Below, in pieces: positions 1-6,017 of a stretch of DNA of 9,608 bases. The stretch comes from an uncultured bacterium (GTDB taxonomy: Bacteria > Bacillota > Clostridia > Oscillospirales > Acutalibacteraceae). The notes beneath the pieces are model-generated. The model ran no database searches and was not told where the DNA came from. It saw nothing but the letters and a program-made list of their open reading frames with translations. Each line of letters starts with the position of its first letter. Positions within the stretch are counted from its first letter, which is position 1. The stretch covers positions 1-9,608 of the forward strand of contig CAMFFI010000031.1 of assembly GCA_945949625.1 (NCBI GenBank), given 5' to 3'. Position numbers and translations under genes: made by a program.

Positions 1-319
1 CATTATTAAGCTTTGTATTAAAATCGTGAACATCAATATTAAGAGAAAGACGCACTTCTTTAATATCAATAACGTGCTGCTTTTTACGAGCTTCCTTTTC
101 CCTTTTTGCCTGTTCAAAACGATATTTTCCGTAGTCCATAATCTTGCAAACCGGCGGTTTTGACTGCGGAGCAATTTTTACAAGGTCAAGATTCTTTTCT
201 GCTGCTAAATTCAGTGCATCATTAGCTGACATAATACCTAACTGTGCACCGTCCGAACCGATTACTCTGAGCTCTTTATCACGAATTTCTTCGTTGATTT
301 GTAGTTCTTTACTGCTGAT
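1..319 (-). CDS. infC: Translation initiation factor IF-3, N-terminal part (partial, ATC start)
   Basis: IF-3 binds the 30S subunit, keeps it apart from 50S and checks start-codon pairing. The visible 106 codons cover the N-terminal domain, the linker and the start of the C-terminal domain; the family is usually about 170 residues, so the 3' end lies beyond the left edge. Recognisable IF-3 stretches are LQINEEIRDKELRVIGSDG, LGIMSANDAL, PPVCKIMDYGKYRFEQ and the start of the C-terminal domain at IKEVRLSLNID. The start is unusual. No ATG exists near the N-terminus, and the ATC at 319-317 sits seven bases after a GGAGGT Shine-Dalgarno at 332-327. In-frame GTG (328-326) and TTG (334-332) overlap that Shine-Dalgarno and would leave themselves without one. 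Rare AUU-type starts are established for infC in other bacteria, where they allow autoregulation. The gene has its own promoter and attenuated leader. rpmI and rplT would be expected next, outside the window. Confidence 0.93.
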   Translation of the reverse strand, partial: MSSKELQINEEIRDKELRVIGSDGAQLGIMSANDALNLAAEKNLDLVKIAPQSKPPVCKIMDYGKYRFEQAKREKEARKKQHVIDIKEVRLSLNIDVHDFNTKLNN

Positions 320-326
320 GTCGAGC

Positions 327-332
327 ACCTCC
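327..332 (-). promoter_or_regulatory. Ribosome binding site that fixes the infC start
   Basis: GGAGGT on the minus strand, a near-complete match to the anti-Shine-Dalgarno, lies seven bases before the ATC at 319-317. This is ideal spacing, and it is the main evidence that a non-canonical ATC rather than the overlapping GTG or TTG starts infC. Confidence 0.8.
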
Positions 333-340
333 AAAACAAT

Positions 341-378
341 TATAAAAAATAAATGCGGACAGAATACTCCGTCCGCAT
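341..378 (-). terminator. Attenuator terminator in the infC leader
   Basis: On the minus strand, ATGCGGACGGA (378-368) and TCTGTCCGCAT (363-353) form an 11-bp stem with one G·T pair and a four-base GTAT loop. It is followed directly by a T-rich run (TTATTTTTTATA, 352-341). It ends only eight bases before the infC Shine-Dalgarno, which places it as a conditional attenuator inside the leader rather than an end-of-operon terminator. It could also stop read-through from the upstream polyol operon. Confidence 0.75.
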
Positions 379-473
379 AGCAATACATAAAATAAAAAAT
401 AATTACATATTGACCCGTGCAGACGACACCCCACAGGTGAAAGCATTTACTGCCTTTCTTTATTGTATATAGT

Positions 474-502
474 ATTATAATTCAATTTTTTCAAATTGTC
501 AA
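474..502 (-). promoter_or_regulatory. Consensus sigma-A promoter of infC
   Basis: On the minus strand the -35 is TTGACA (502-497) and the -10 is TATAAT (479-474), separated by exactly 17 bases. Both hexamers are perfect consensus, as expected for a strong housekeeping promoter controlled downstream by attenuation. Transcription should begin near 467. The -35 starts only three bases after the stop codon of the preceding gene. Confidence 0.88.
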
Positions 503-505
503 GTA

Positions 506-2278
506 TTATTTCAGACAATCGTAAATTAAATTAACAACTCTTTCTGTTGATTTACCGTCCTTGTAATCAAAGAACATATCGGCAAAGGGTTCGATTCTTT
601 CAGTACAAAAATCGCCGCTATTTACTGCATCAATAAGCTGTTCCTGAGAATAAACAATTTTACCGGGTATATAAAGCTTAAAGTCGAAGTAAAAATCACG
701 TTCGTTAATATACTTTTCAAGGTCAAAAACGTAAAATACCATAGGGATTTTAAGAAGTGCTGCCTCGAAAACAAGTGAAGAATAATCAGTGATTATCAAA
801 TCCGTAACAAACAACAAATCATTAAGCTCTGTATCCTCTGATAAATCAATAATTCTGTCCTTATACTTTTCGGGAATAGGCTGGACATCGTTTACAAAAG
901 GATGATGCTTTACAATAAACACATAATCCTCGGGAAGCTTTGCGCATATTTCCTCTAAATTAAACATTTCAGTTGGATAAAAAGCAGTTTCCTTGACCAT
1001 TCCCCTGAAAGTAGGCGCAAAAAGAATTATCTTTTTGCCGATAAACTCAGGGTGTGCGTCAAAGAATTTCTTTCTTGCACTGATTTTGTAGTTTACATCA
1101 AAAAATACATCAGTACGAGGAATACCGGTAGGTACAACATTCTTTGTAGCAATTCCGAAACCTTCCGAGTGACATTTCTTACAATATGACGAGCTTACGG
1201 TAACATAATCATAGCTTCTGTGATTGCGTGTGGGCTGAGGCGAACCCTTAGGCTTTGAAAGTCTGGTAAAACCAAAGGTTTTAAATGCGCCGCAGGCGTG
1301 CCAAAGCTGAATAAGCTTTGTTTCGGGACGTAAATCAATATAGTGAATCTGAGGTGTAAATTCATCAAGAATAACTACCTTGCTGGTAGCGCAAGCCTTT
1401 GTAAATTTACTTATTTCACCAAGTGACATTTCAGAAATTGTATGCTCGTTTAATATGAAATCAATTTTCAGATTCTTATCATATTTAAGCTTATCGTAAA
1501 CAAAAGCAAAGTTTCCCGAAATTTCATTTCTTCTAAGGGATATAAATGTAATTTTGTTATTTTGAACCTTAAATATCTTATAAAAAGAAAACATAGCCTT
1601 GAAAATAAACCTTTTAGCGGTCCAGAGAGAAACTTTCTTTGTTGATACCTGAGAAAATCTCCAAAAAACAAAGGCTACATATCTTTTTAATGGGTTTTCG
1701 TCATTAAATTTTGCCGGCATATTTTTTGTCAGAGTTAAGCGTATAAGTCCGTCTATGACAAACAACGGCATCATCAAAACAGCAAAAATATATTGTATAA
1801 AAACTATTAAAAAGTTGATAAAGCCGAAAAACAACTTTGAAATCTTACTTGGGTAAATTTTATTTTTAACAGGATAAAACTCAACTATATTCCCTTTTAT
1901 TTTGCAGGGATAACATTTCTCGTCGGATTCAAATAATTCAGGAGTCAAGTCAACCGGAATGTTTTCTTCATAGTAATCGGCAAAGCTTAAATTCATACTC
2001 ATTGTAAAAGGCATACAATCCATTCGTGTTTTCCAAAACAACAAATCAAGCCTGTATGAATATTCACCCGAAAAAAAGCACTTTTTGTCAACATATGTAA
2101 CATTAGAAAGGACAAAAGGTATCCTTCTGTCCTCTTTTCCGTTATTACAATATAAAACTAATTTAGGTCTGGACAAAAAATGAGAGTTAATTGCGTCGTC
2201 TGATATTTCGCCCATAATTGTCATTGTAAGCTTGTTGTTAAAAACCAAAAAGCTTTTTACCTGAATCTTATATTCCAA
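506..2278 (-). CDS. CDP-glycerol/CDP-ribitol-type polyolphosphotransferase (TagF/TarL family) with membrane segment
   Basis: Predicted to transfer a polyol phosphate from a CDP-polyol donor to a wall-polymer or capsule acceptor on the cytoplasmic membrane face. Of 590 residues, about 245-585 form the glycerophosphotransferase domain. It shows QLWHACGAFKTFG with His327, GIPRTD (385-390), LFAPTFRG (419-426), KHHPFV with His458/His459, and LLFVTDLIITDYSSLVFE near 488-505. The two histidine motifs match the catalytic ones known in TagF. Residues about 149-183 form one long or two short membrane-spanning helices. The N-terminal 140 residues match no family I recognise. The start is a TTG at 2278 with AGGGG just upstream, since the first ATG would cut into the N-terminal domain. 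It lies 20 bases after the epimerase gene and is the last gene of the operon. The family assignment is firm. Donor (glycerol, ribitol or another polyol) and polymerase-versus-primase role cannot be read from sequence; the neighbours argue against plain CDP-glycerol. Confidence 0.88.
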   Translation of the reverse strand: MEYKIQVKSFLVFNNKLTMTIMGEISDDAINSHFLSRPKLVLYCNNGKEDRRIPFVLSNVTYVDKKCFFSGEYSYRLDLLFWKTRMDCMPFTMSMNLSFADYYEENIPVDLTPELFESDEKCYPCKIKGNIVEFYPVKNKIYPSKISKLFFGFINFLIVFIQYIFAVLMMPLFVIDGLIRLTLTKNMPAKFNDENPLKRYVAFVFWRFSQVSTKKVSLWTAKRFIFKAMFSFYKIFKVQNNKITFISLRRNEISGNFAFVYDKLKYDKNLKIDFILNEHTISEMSLGEISKFTKACATSKVVILDEFTPQIHYIDLRPETKLIQLWHACGAFKTFGFTRLSKPKGSPQPTRNHRSYDYVTVSSSYCKKCHSEGFGIATKNVVPTGIPRTDVFFDVNYKISARKKFFDAHPEFIGKKIILFAPTFRGMVKETAFYPTEMFNLEEICAKLPEDYVFIVKHHPFVNDVQPIPEKYKDRIIDLSEDTELNDLLFVTDLIITDYSSLVFEAALLKIPMVFYVFDLEKYINERDFYFDFKLYIPGKIVYSQEQLIDAVNSGDFCTERIEPFADMFFDYKDGKSTERVVNLIYDCLK

Positions 2279-2298
2279 ATTTCCCCTACTCCCAACTT

Positions 2299-2964
2299 TT
2301 AAGAAATCAATTTCTTCATACGTTTTACTGATTCTTCCAAGGTATATTCTCCAGAAAAAACAGAAGAAGAACCTGCAACAAACAAATCAGCGCCGTTTTT
2401 TTTCATTTCGGTACATAAATCCCAGCTTACGTGACCGTCAACCTCAAGTATGATGTCTGAATTACTGTTATCAATAATTTTTCTGACCTTGGCAATCTTT
2501 TCCATACTGCCTTCAGCTAAAGGTTGACCGGCAAATCCGGGATATACTGTCATTACAAGAACACCGTCAATTTCATTGATGTAGTCATTTATTACTTCTG
2601 CACTTGTGTCAGGACTGATTGCAATAAATGCCTTAGCATTTCTTCCCCTTATTTCTGAAAGCACACTATGCAAATCTTCACACGCTTCCAAATGAACAGC
2701 AACTATATCACCTGTGCCGATTTCCATAGCATCAAAATACTTTTCGGGATGAAACGCCATAATATGAATATCCCTTTTCATATTCTTAAGCACAGATTTT
2801 ACTCTTTTTATAAGGGTAGTGTCTAAAGTAATATTAGGCACAAATGCTCCGTCCATAAAGTCAAGATGTATATATTCAACACCGGCTTCATCAAGTGCTG
2901 TAATATCAGACTGCAAATTAAGCAGGTTTGCACACATTAACGACGGTGACAACATTCCATTCAT
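2299..2964 (-). CDS. Ribulose-phosphate 3-epimerase family protein (Rpe/AlsE-like)
   Basis: A TIM-barrel metal-dependent epimerase that inverts C3 of a ketose phosphate: ribulose-5-P to xylulose-5-P if Rpe, or allulose-6-P to fructose-6-P if AlsE. It is 221 residues, normal for the family. Metal and acid/base residues are all visible: His33 and Asp35 in IHLDFMDG, His67 in DIHIMAFHP, and Asp176 in LEVDGH. Phosphate-binding loops are PGFAGQP and VAGSS. The N-terminal SPSLMC and PGFAGQP resemble allulose-6-phosphate epimerase more than classic Rpe, which has SILSADF-like and PGFGGQ motifs. The usual VDGG is VDGH. The ATG at 2964 is preferred over a TTG six bases upstream because AAGGA lies nine bases before it; that Shine-Dalgarno overlaps the stop of the dehydrogenase gene, indicating coupling. 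Its place inside a CDP-polyol operon suggests that it feeds the dehydrogenase rather than the pentose phosphate pathway. Family is confident, substrate is not. Confidence 0.85.
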   Translation of the reverse strand: MNGMLSPSLMCANLLNLQSDITALDEAGVEYIHLDFMDGAFVPNITLDTTLIKRVKSVLKNMKRDIHIMAFHPEKYFDAMEIGTGDIVAVHLEACEDLHSVLSEIRGRNAKAFIAISPDTSAEVINDYINEIDGVLVMTVYPGFAGQPLAEGSMEKIAKVRKIIDNSNSDIILEVDGHVSWDLCTEMKKNGADLFVAGSSSVFSGEYTLEESVKRMKKLIS

Positions 2965-2978
2965 ACTCAATATTCCTT

Positions 2979-4022
2979 TCAGTCTTCGTTAACTACCATA
3001 ATTTTTGCAAAAAATTCTGTATTATCCTTCATAATTTGTAAGCCCTTATCCATATCCTTTAAAGAAAATTTATGGGTAATAAGCTTTTTAACATTTACTT
3101 TTCCGGTTGCCATTGCATCAACAACCATATTCCAATCGCTTTTTACCGTATCGCTGTAGCTTGAATTCCAAGTACCGTAAATAGTAAGCTGTTTTCTAAG
3201 TATCTGCCAGTAAGTATTTTGAGGGAAGGTATAGTCACCGTGCGGGTTTCCTACAAAAATAACCTTTCCGCCCGAAGCGGCAGACTCAAGGCAGTTGCAG
3301 GCAGTTACAGCAACTCCTACGGCTTCAATTGCAATATCGGCACCATGACCGTTTGTTTTGTCCATTACCCACTTAATCGGGTCTTCGTGGGAGGAATTGC
3401 AATAATTATAAAAACCTAAGCTTTCTATGAAGTCCCAATTATTCAAATCGGTACCTACAAGGAGTACTTTTGCTCCCCAAGCCCTTGCCCATTGTGCAAT
3501 CAACATTCCGATTGTGCCGGGACCGTAAATAACAACCGTATCTCCTATTTCAATCTGCGCTCTTCTTAATGCATGCAACGCAACAGCACAGGGCTCGGTC
3601 ATAGCTGCTTCTTCGTAGGAAATATTGTCGGCAATAGGTACAATATTCCACACCGGAACTCTTACATATTCTGCAAATGCTCCATCGCTTCTTGAACCGA
3701 GATAATCGTAGCTTTTGCACATTTCATAACTGCCTTTGTTGCAGTTTTCGCACTTTTTACAGGGTATGAGAGGAAAAACCGTAGCTCTTGTTCCTATCAA
3801 GCCTTCATTTTCTTTATCTGCTGCCGCAACAACCTGTCCGGAAAACTCGTGTCCCGGAATTGTGGGAAAATGATATGTTCCGTTTACAAAAATTCTCGGT
3901 ATGTCAGATCCGCAAATTCCGCAGGCATGAACCTTAACAAGAACCTCTCCTGTTTTTAATTCAGGTACAGGATAATCGCAATATTCAAGATTGCCTACCT
4001 CTCGTAATACTCTTGCCTTCAT
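2979..4022 (-). CDS. Zinc-dependent polyol-phosphate dehydrogenase, GatD/sorbitol-dehydrogenase-like (MDR family)
   Basis: A medium-chain zinc alcohol dehydrogenase, expected here to reduce a ketose phosphate to a polyol phosphate. From the ATG at 4022 it has 347 residues. The catalytic zinc site is Cys37 (GICGSD), His58-Glu59 (PGHE) and Glu143 (TEPCAV). A structural zinc site of four cysteines is at 88, 91, 94 and 102. The nucleotide fold carries GPGTIG near 167-172, with an Asp near the end of the following strand (VGTD), which hints at NAD(H). CGSDIPRIFVNG and YDYLGSRSDGAFAEY closely resemble galactitol-1-phosphate dehydrogenase GatD. TarJ of Staphylococcus, which makes ribitol-5-P, lacks the four-cysteine lobe. 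A TTG at 4031, one base after the cytidylyltransferase stop and 11 bases after AAAGG, is an alternative start adding three residues. It lies 14 bases before the epimerase start. Family is sure; substrate (pentulose- or hexulose-phosphate) is inferred from context. Confidence 0.87.
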   Translation of the reverse strand: MKARVLREVGNLEYCDYPVPELKTGEVLVKVHACGICGSDIPRIFVNGTYHFPTIPGHEFSGQVVAAADKENEGLIGTRATVFPLIPCKKCENCNKGSYEMCKSYDYLGSRSDGAFAEYVRVPVWNIVPIADNISYEEAAMTEPCAVALHALRRAQIEIGDTVVIYGPGTIGMLIAQWARAWGAKVLLVGTDLNNWDFIESLGFYNYCNSSHEDPIKWVMDKTNGHGADIAIEAVGVAVTACNCLESAASGGKVIFVGNPHGDYTFPQNTYWQILRKQLTIYGTWNSSYSDTVKSDWNMVVDAMATGKVNVKKLITHKFSLKDMDKGLQIMKDNTEFFAKIMVVNED

Positions 4023-4032
4023 TGTATCCAAT

Positions 4033-4728
4033 TTAATCCACGCCTTTCAGTATTGTTTCAAAAGTTTCAAGGTCTTCAATAGTTGTAATTTTCAAGTTAC
4101 GCTCGCTGCCTTTTACCATTGTGATTTCCATACCGTGTCTGTATGCAATCTCACTGCTGCCGGCAGTACTTCCGATTTCTTCATCGGAAACATCATTATG
4201 TATTTTGTAGTATTTTTTAAACTTAAAGCTTTCGGGAGCTTGTCCTGCAAATAATTCGGAGCGCTTTAACAGATTGTCAATAGATTTACCGTCCTTGCTT
4301 TGATAAACGGTATCTTTAACCGAAATAACAGGCATTGCACCGTCAAATTCAGTAGCACCCTTAATGCAGTCGGAAATTATTTCATCTGAAACGAGAGGAC
4401 GTGCAGCGTCATGAACAATAACAATATCTGTATTATGAGCCGTTTCATCAATACATTTCAGTCCGTTATAAATAGAATGCTGTCTTGTTTTACCTGCCGG
4501 AGCATAACCGCAGATTTTTGTTACGTTATACTTTTCGGCATATTCTTCAACAAACGACTTCCACTTGTCGTTAACCACCACAACAATTTTATCAATTTCG
4601 CTATGCTTTTGAAAAATATCAAAGCAATAAGAAATAACAGGTTTATTATTTACCATTAAAAATTGCTTTGGTCTGTCAACGCCCATACGGCTTCCGACGC
4701 CGCCTGCAAGTATTATTGCAGTATTCAT
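4033..4728 (-). CDS. IspD/TarI family CTP:polyol-phosphate cytidylyltransferase
   Basis: Transfers CMP from CTP to a polyol phosphate, giving a CDP-polyol. The 231-residue protein opens with the nucleotide-binding loop IILAGGVGSRMG and PKQF (Lys21), then VHDAARPLV (Asp106, Arg109), a substrate-side Arg156 and a late lysine in NLKITT (Lys213). These are hallmark IspD-fold positions. The stretch AGQAPESF resembles the GQTPQSF of TarI (ribitol-5-P cytidylyltransferase) more than IspD, which has TPQ without the GQ. With the downstream dehydrogenase, epimerase and TagF-like gene, a role in CDP-polyol synthesis is favoured over methylerythritol-phosphate isoprenoid synthesis, which remains the alternative. 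The ATG at 4728 is chosen because GGAGG (4742-4738) precedes it by nine bases. A TTG at 4755 would add nine residues that swallow this Shine-Dalgarno. First gene of the operon. Confidence 0.85.
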   Translation of the reverse strand: MNTAIILAGGVGSRMGVDRPKQFLMVNNKPVISYCFDIFQKHSEIDKIVVVVNDKWKSFVEEYAEKYNVTKICGYAPAGKTRQHSIYNGLKCIDETAHNTDIVIVHDAARPLVSDEIISDCIKGATEFDGAMPVISVKDTVYQSKDGKSIDNLLKRSELFAGQAPESFKFKKYYKIHNDVSDEEIGSTAGSSEIAYRHGMEITMVKGSERNLKITTIEDLETFETILKGVD

Positions 4729-4737
4729 AGAGCAAAT

Positions 4738-4742
4738 CCTCC
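4738..4742 (-). promoter_or_regulatory. Ribosome binding site of the cytidylyltransferase gene
   Basis: GGAGG on the minus strand, nine bases before the ATG at 4728. It decides between that ATG and an in-frame TTG at 4755, from which translation would run through this site. Confidence 0.75.
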
Positions 4743-4753
4743 ATTCATATTTC

Positions 4754-4783
4754 AAATATAAATTATACGTAAAATTTATATTT
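4754..4783 (-). repeat. AT-rich inverted repeat in the leader of the polyol operon
   Basis: A perfect 11-bp inverted repeat, AAATATAAATT and AATTTATATTT, is separated by eight bases centred on TACGTA. It lies between the predicted operon promoter and the cytidylyltransferase Shine-Dalgarno. It could be an RNA hairpin or a DNA operator. A TATAAT-like box at 4767-4762 falls inside it but has no good -35. With arms made only of A and T, chance is a real possibility. Confidence 0.4.
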
Positions 4784-4820
4784 TTCGCATAAGGTCATAG
4801 TAACACTTATAAGCATTGAT

Positions 4821-4850
4821 ATAATACCACATTTAGATAAATTTTGTCAA
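4821..4850 (-). promoter_or_regulatory. Probable sigma-A promoter of the four-gene CDP-polyol operon
   Basis: On the minus strand the -35 is TTGACA (4850-4845), followed by an 18-base spacer and a TATTAT -10 (4826-4821; five of six consensus). Transcription would start near 4814, giving a leader of about 86 nt before the ATG at 4728. It is divergent from the CPBP gene promoter on the plus strand. Confidence 0.72.
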
Positions 4851-4877
4851 CTTGTTCGATTTTAAAGGAATTTTACT

Positions 4878-4895
4878 TTGTAACAATATTTACAA
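4878..4895. repeat. Short inverted repeat between divergent promoters (possible operator)
   Basis: TTGTAA and TTACAA form a perfect 6-bp inverted repeat with a six-base spacer. It lies about 28 bases upstream of the minus-strand -35 and 33 bases upstream of the plus-strand -35. A further TTGTAA half-site coincides with the plus-strand -35 (4929-4934). Its position suits a shared regulator site, but in AT-rich DNA this could be chance. No specific regulator is recognised. Confidence 0.25.
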
Positions 4896-4928
4896 TTTAT
4901 TTACATTAATGGTTATATGCTTGCGATA

Positions 4929-4957
4929 TTGTAAAATCAGGTAACTAATGCTATAAT
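4929..4957 (+). promoter_or_regulatory. Probable extended -10 promoter of the CPBP-tadA unit
   Basis: The -10 is TATAAT (4952-4957), preceded by TG one base upstream (TGCTATAAT, an extended -10). Exactly 17 bases upstream lies TTGTAA (4929-4934), which matches four of six -35 positions. The transcript would start near 4964, about 28 bases before the predicted start codon. Confidence 0.75.
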
Positions 4958-4991
4958 AGAATAAATTTATAAACTATTCGGATGTGATTTC

Positions 4992-6014
4992 TTGTATTAT
5001 AATAATCAAAATTATGTTTATCTGACGCCTACACAGCAAAACACTATCATACGTCAAAATAAAATTCGGGAAATGAAAAAAGCAATCAGCGGATTAGGCT
5101 TTCTGCTTTTAAGCGCTGAGATTCTTTTTAATGTTATCTACTTGATATTCAGCGTTTTTATAGGTGTAACGAATGTATTTTCATCACCTTTTTATATAGA
5201 AAATTATTCAGTTATCACTGAGCTTTTACACGGAACTATAATATTTGTAAGCTTCTTTATAATCGGATTGATGTACTGTATTTTTTCCGGAACTAAGCTT
5301 TCATCTGTTATAACATTTAAAAAAGTTAAACCGAAAAAAATAACGGCATATGTTTTCTTCGGTTTAGGCATAGCTTATTTAGGAAATGTTGTTGCAACAT
5401 TACTAAGCAACAATTTAAGCCTGTTGGGAATTCCGGTCACGTCAAACGACAGTGAAACTAATTACAACACAATCTCGTTTATTGTTACTACCTTTGTCAT
5501 CTCCGTAACCCCTGCTTTTGCAGAAGAATTTTTATTCAGAGGAATAATTCTGGGAAAATTAAGAAAATACGGCGATTCATTTGCAGTACTGACTTCAGCT
5601 TTTCTTTTTGGATTAATGCACGCAAATATACCACAAATCCCATTTGCATTTGTAGGCGGAATTTTCTTCGGCTTTATTACCGTAAAAACGAATTCTCTGC
5701 TCCCTGCAATGATTACTCACTTTGCAAATAATCTGTTAAGTTGTTTGGAGGATATAATTTACTCATACGGAAATGAGTACATAATAAATTTTGTTTCTGT
5801 ATTATTATTTGCAATTATTCTGATTTTAGGTATTATTTCTTTTATTTATTTAATAAAAACAGATGATAAGCTGTTTAAATTTGACAAAAGTAAGAATTAC
5901 TATGACAATGTGTCTTTAAAAGAAAAAATAAAGTGCTTCTCTGCAAATCCCGGAATAATCTGCGCAGTAGTATTTCTTTTATTGGAAACAATTTCATTTG
6001 TATGCTGGAGTTAA
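4992..6014 (+). CDS. CPBP family intramembrane metalloprotease (CAAX protease/Abi-like)
   Basis: A multi-pass membrane protein of 340 residues with the three CPBP (formerly Abi, Rce1-related) motifs: EEFLFR (Glu178, Glu179, Arg183), FLFGLMH ending in His210, and HFANN (His243 to Asn247). These are the glutamate, histidine and asparagine positions of the glutamate intramembrane protease fold. Hydrophobic segments lie near 32-57, 78-98, 117-138, 162-180, 199-237 (probably two), 263-289 and 320-340. A Tyr/Asn/Gln-rich cytosolic tail of about 27 residues comes first. The start is TTG at 4992. GGATGTGAT just upstream is one mismatch from the ideal GGAGGTGAT, seven bases before the TTG; the first ATG would remove the N-terminal tail. 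Substrate is unknown; bacterial relatives act in bacteriocin self-immunity or have no known role. It ends three bases before tadA, and the tadA Shine-Dalgarno lies in its last codons. Confidence 0.85.
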   Translation: MYYNNQNYVYLTPTQQNTIIRQNKIREMKKAISGLGFLLLSAEILFNVIYLIFSVFIGVTNVFSSPFYIENYSVITELLHGTIIFVSFFIIGLMYCIFSGTKLSSVITFKKVKPKKITAYVFFGLGIAYLGNVVATLLSNNLSLLGIPVTSNDSETNYNTISFIVTTFVISVTPAFAEEFLFRGIILGKLRKYGDSFAVLTSAFLFGLMHANIPQIPFAFVGGIFFGFITVKTNSLLPAMITHFANNLLSCLEDIIYSYGNEYIINFVSVLLFAIILILGIISFIYLIKTDDKLFKFDKSKNYYDNVSLKEKIKCFSANPGIICAVVFLLLETISFVCWS

Positions 6015-6017
6015 TAT

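Larger units (their letters stand above)
320..467 (-). promoter_or_regulatory. infC leader with terminator/antiterminator switch (L20-leader-like)
   Basis: About 148 nt lie between the predicted transcription start and the infC start codon. Three pairings are visible on the minus strand. The first is an upstream stem, ACCTGTG (438-432) with CACGGGT (419-413), seven pairs including one G·U. The second is a terminator hairpin at 378-353. The third is a competing pairing, TCGTCTGCA (426-418) with TGCGGACGG (377-369), nine consecutive pairs including two G·U, which would sequester the 5' arm of the terminator. In Firmicutes such as Bacillus subtilis, the infC-rpmI-rplT leader is known to be attenuated by ribosomal protein L20. 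Gene identity, position and architecture all fit that class. Assignment to the Rfam L20 leader family is inference, because no covariance search could be run. Confidence 0.65.

Noticed and set aside
144..380. Plus-strand open frame of 78 codons
   Set aside because: It lies antisense to infC and its leader hairpin, and has Ser/Ile-rich shadow composition and no ribosome binding site.
4033..4728. Calling the gene ispD of the isoprenoid pathway
   Set aside because: The fold is shared, but the AGQAPESF stretch and the dehydrogenase, epimerase and TagF-like neighbours favour a polyol role. It is kept only as an alternative.
4729..4755. TTG start adding nine residues to the cytidylyltransferase
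   Set aside because: It would translate through the clear GGAGG site that serves the ATG at 4728, and the family begins directly before the IILAGG strand.
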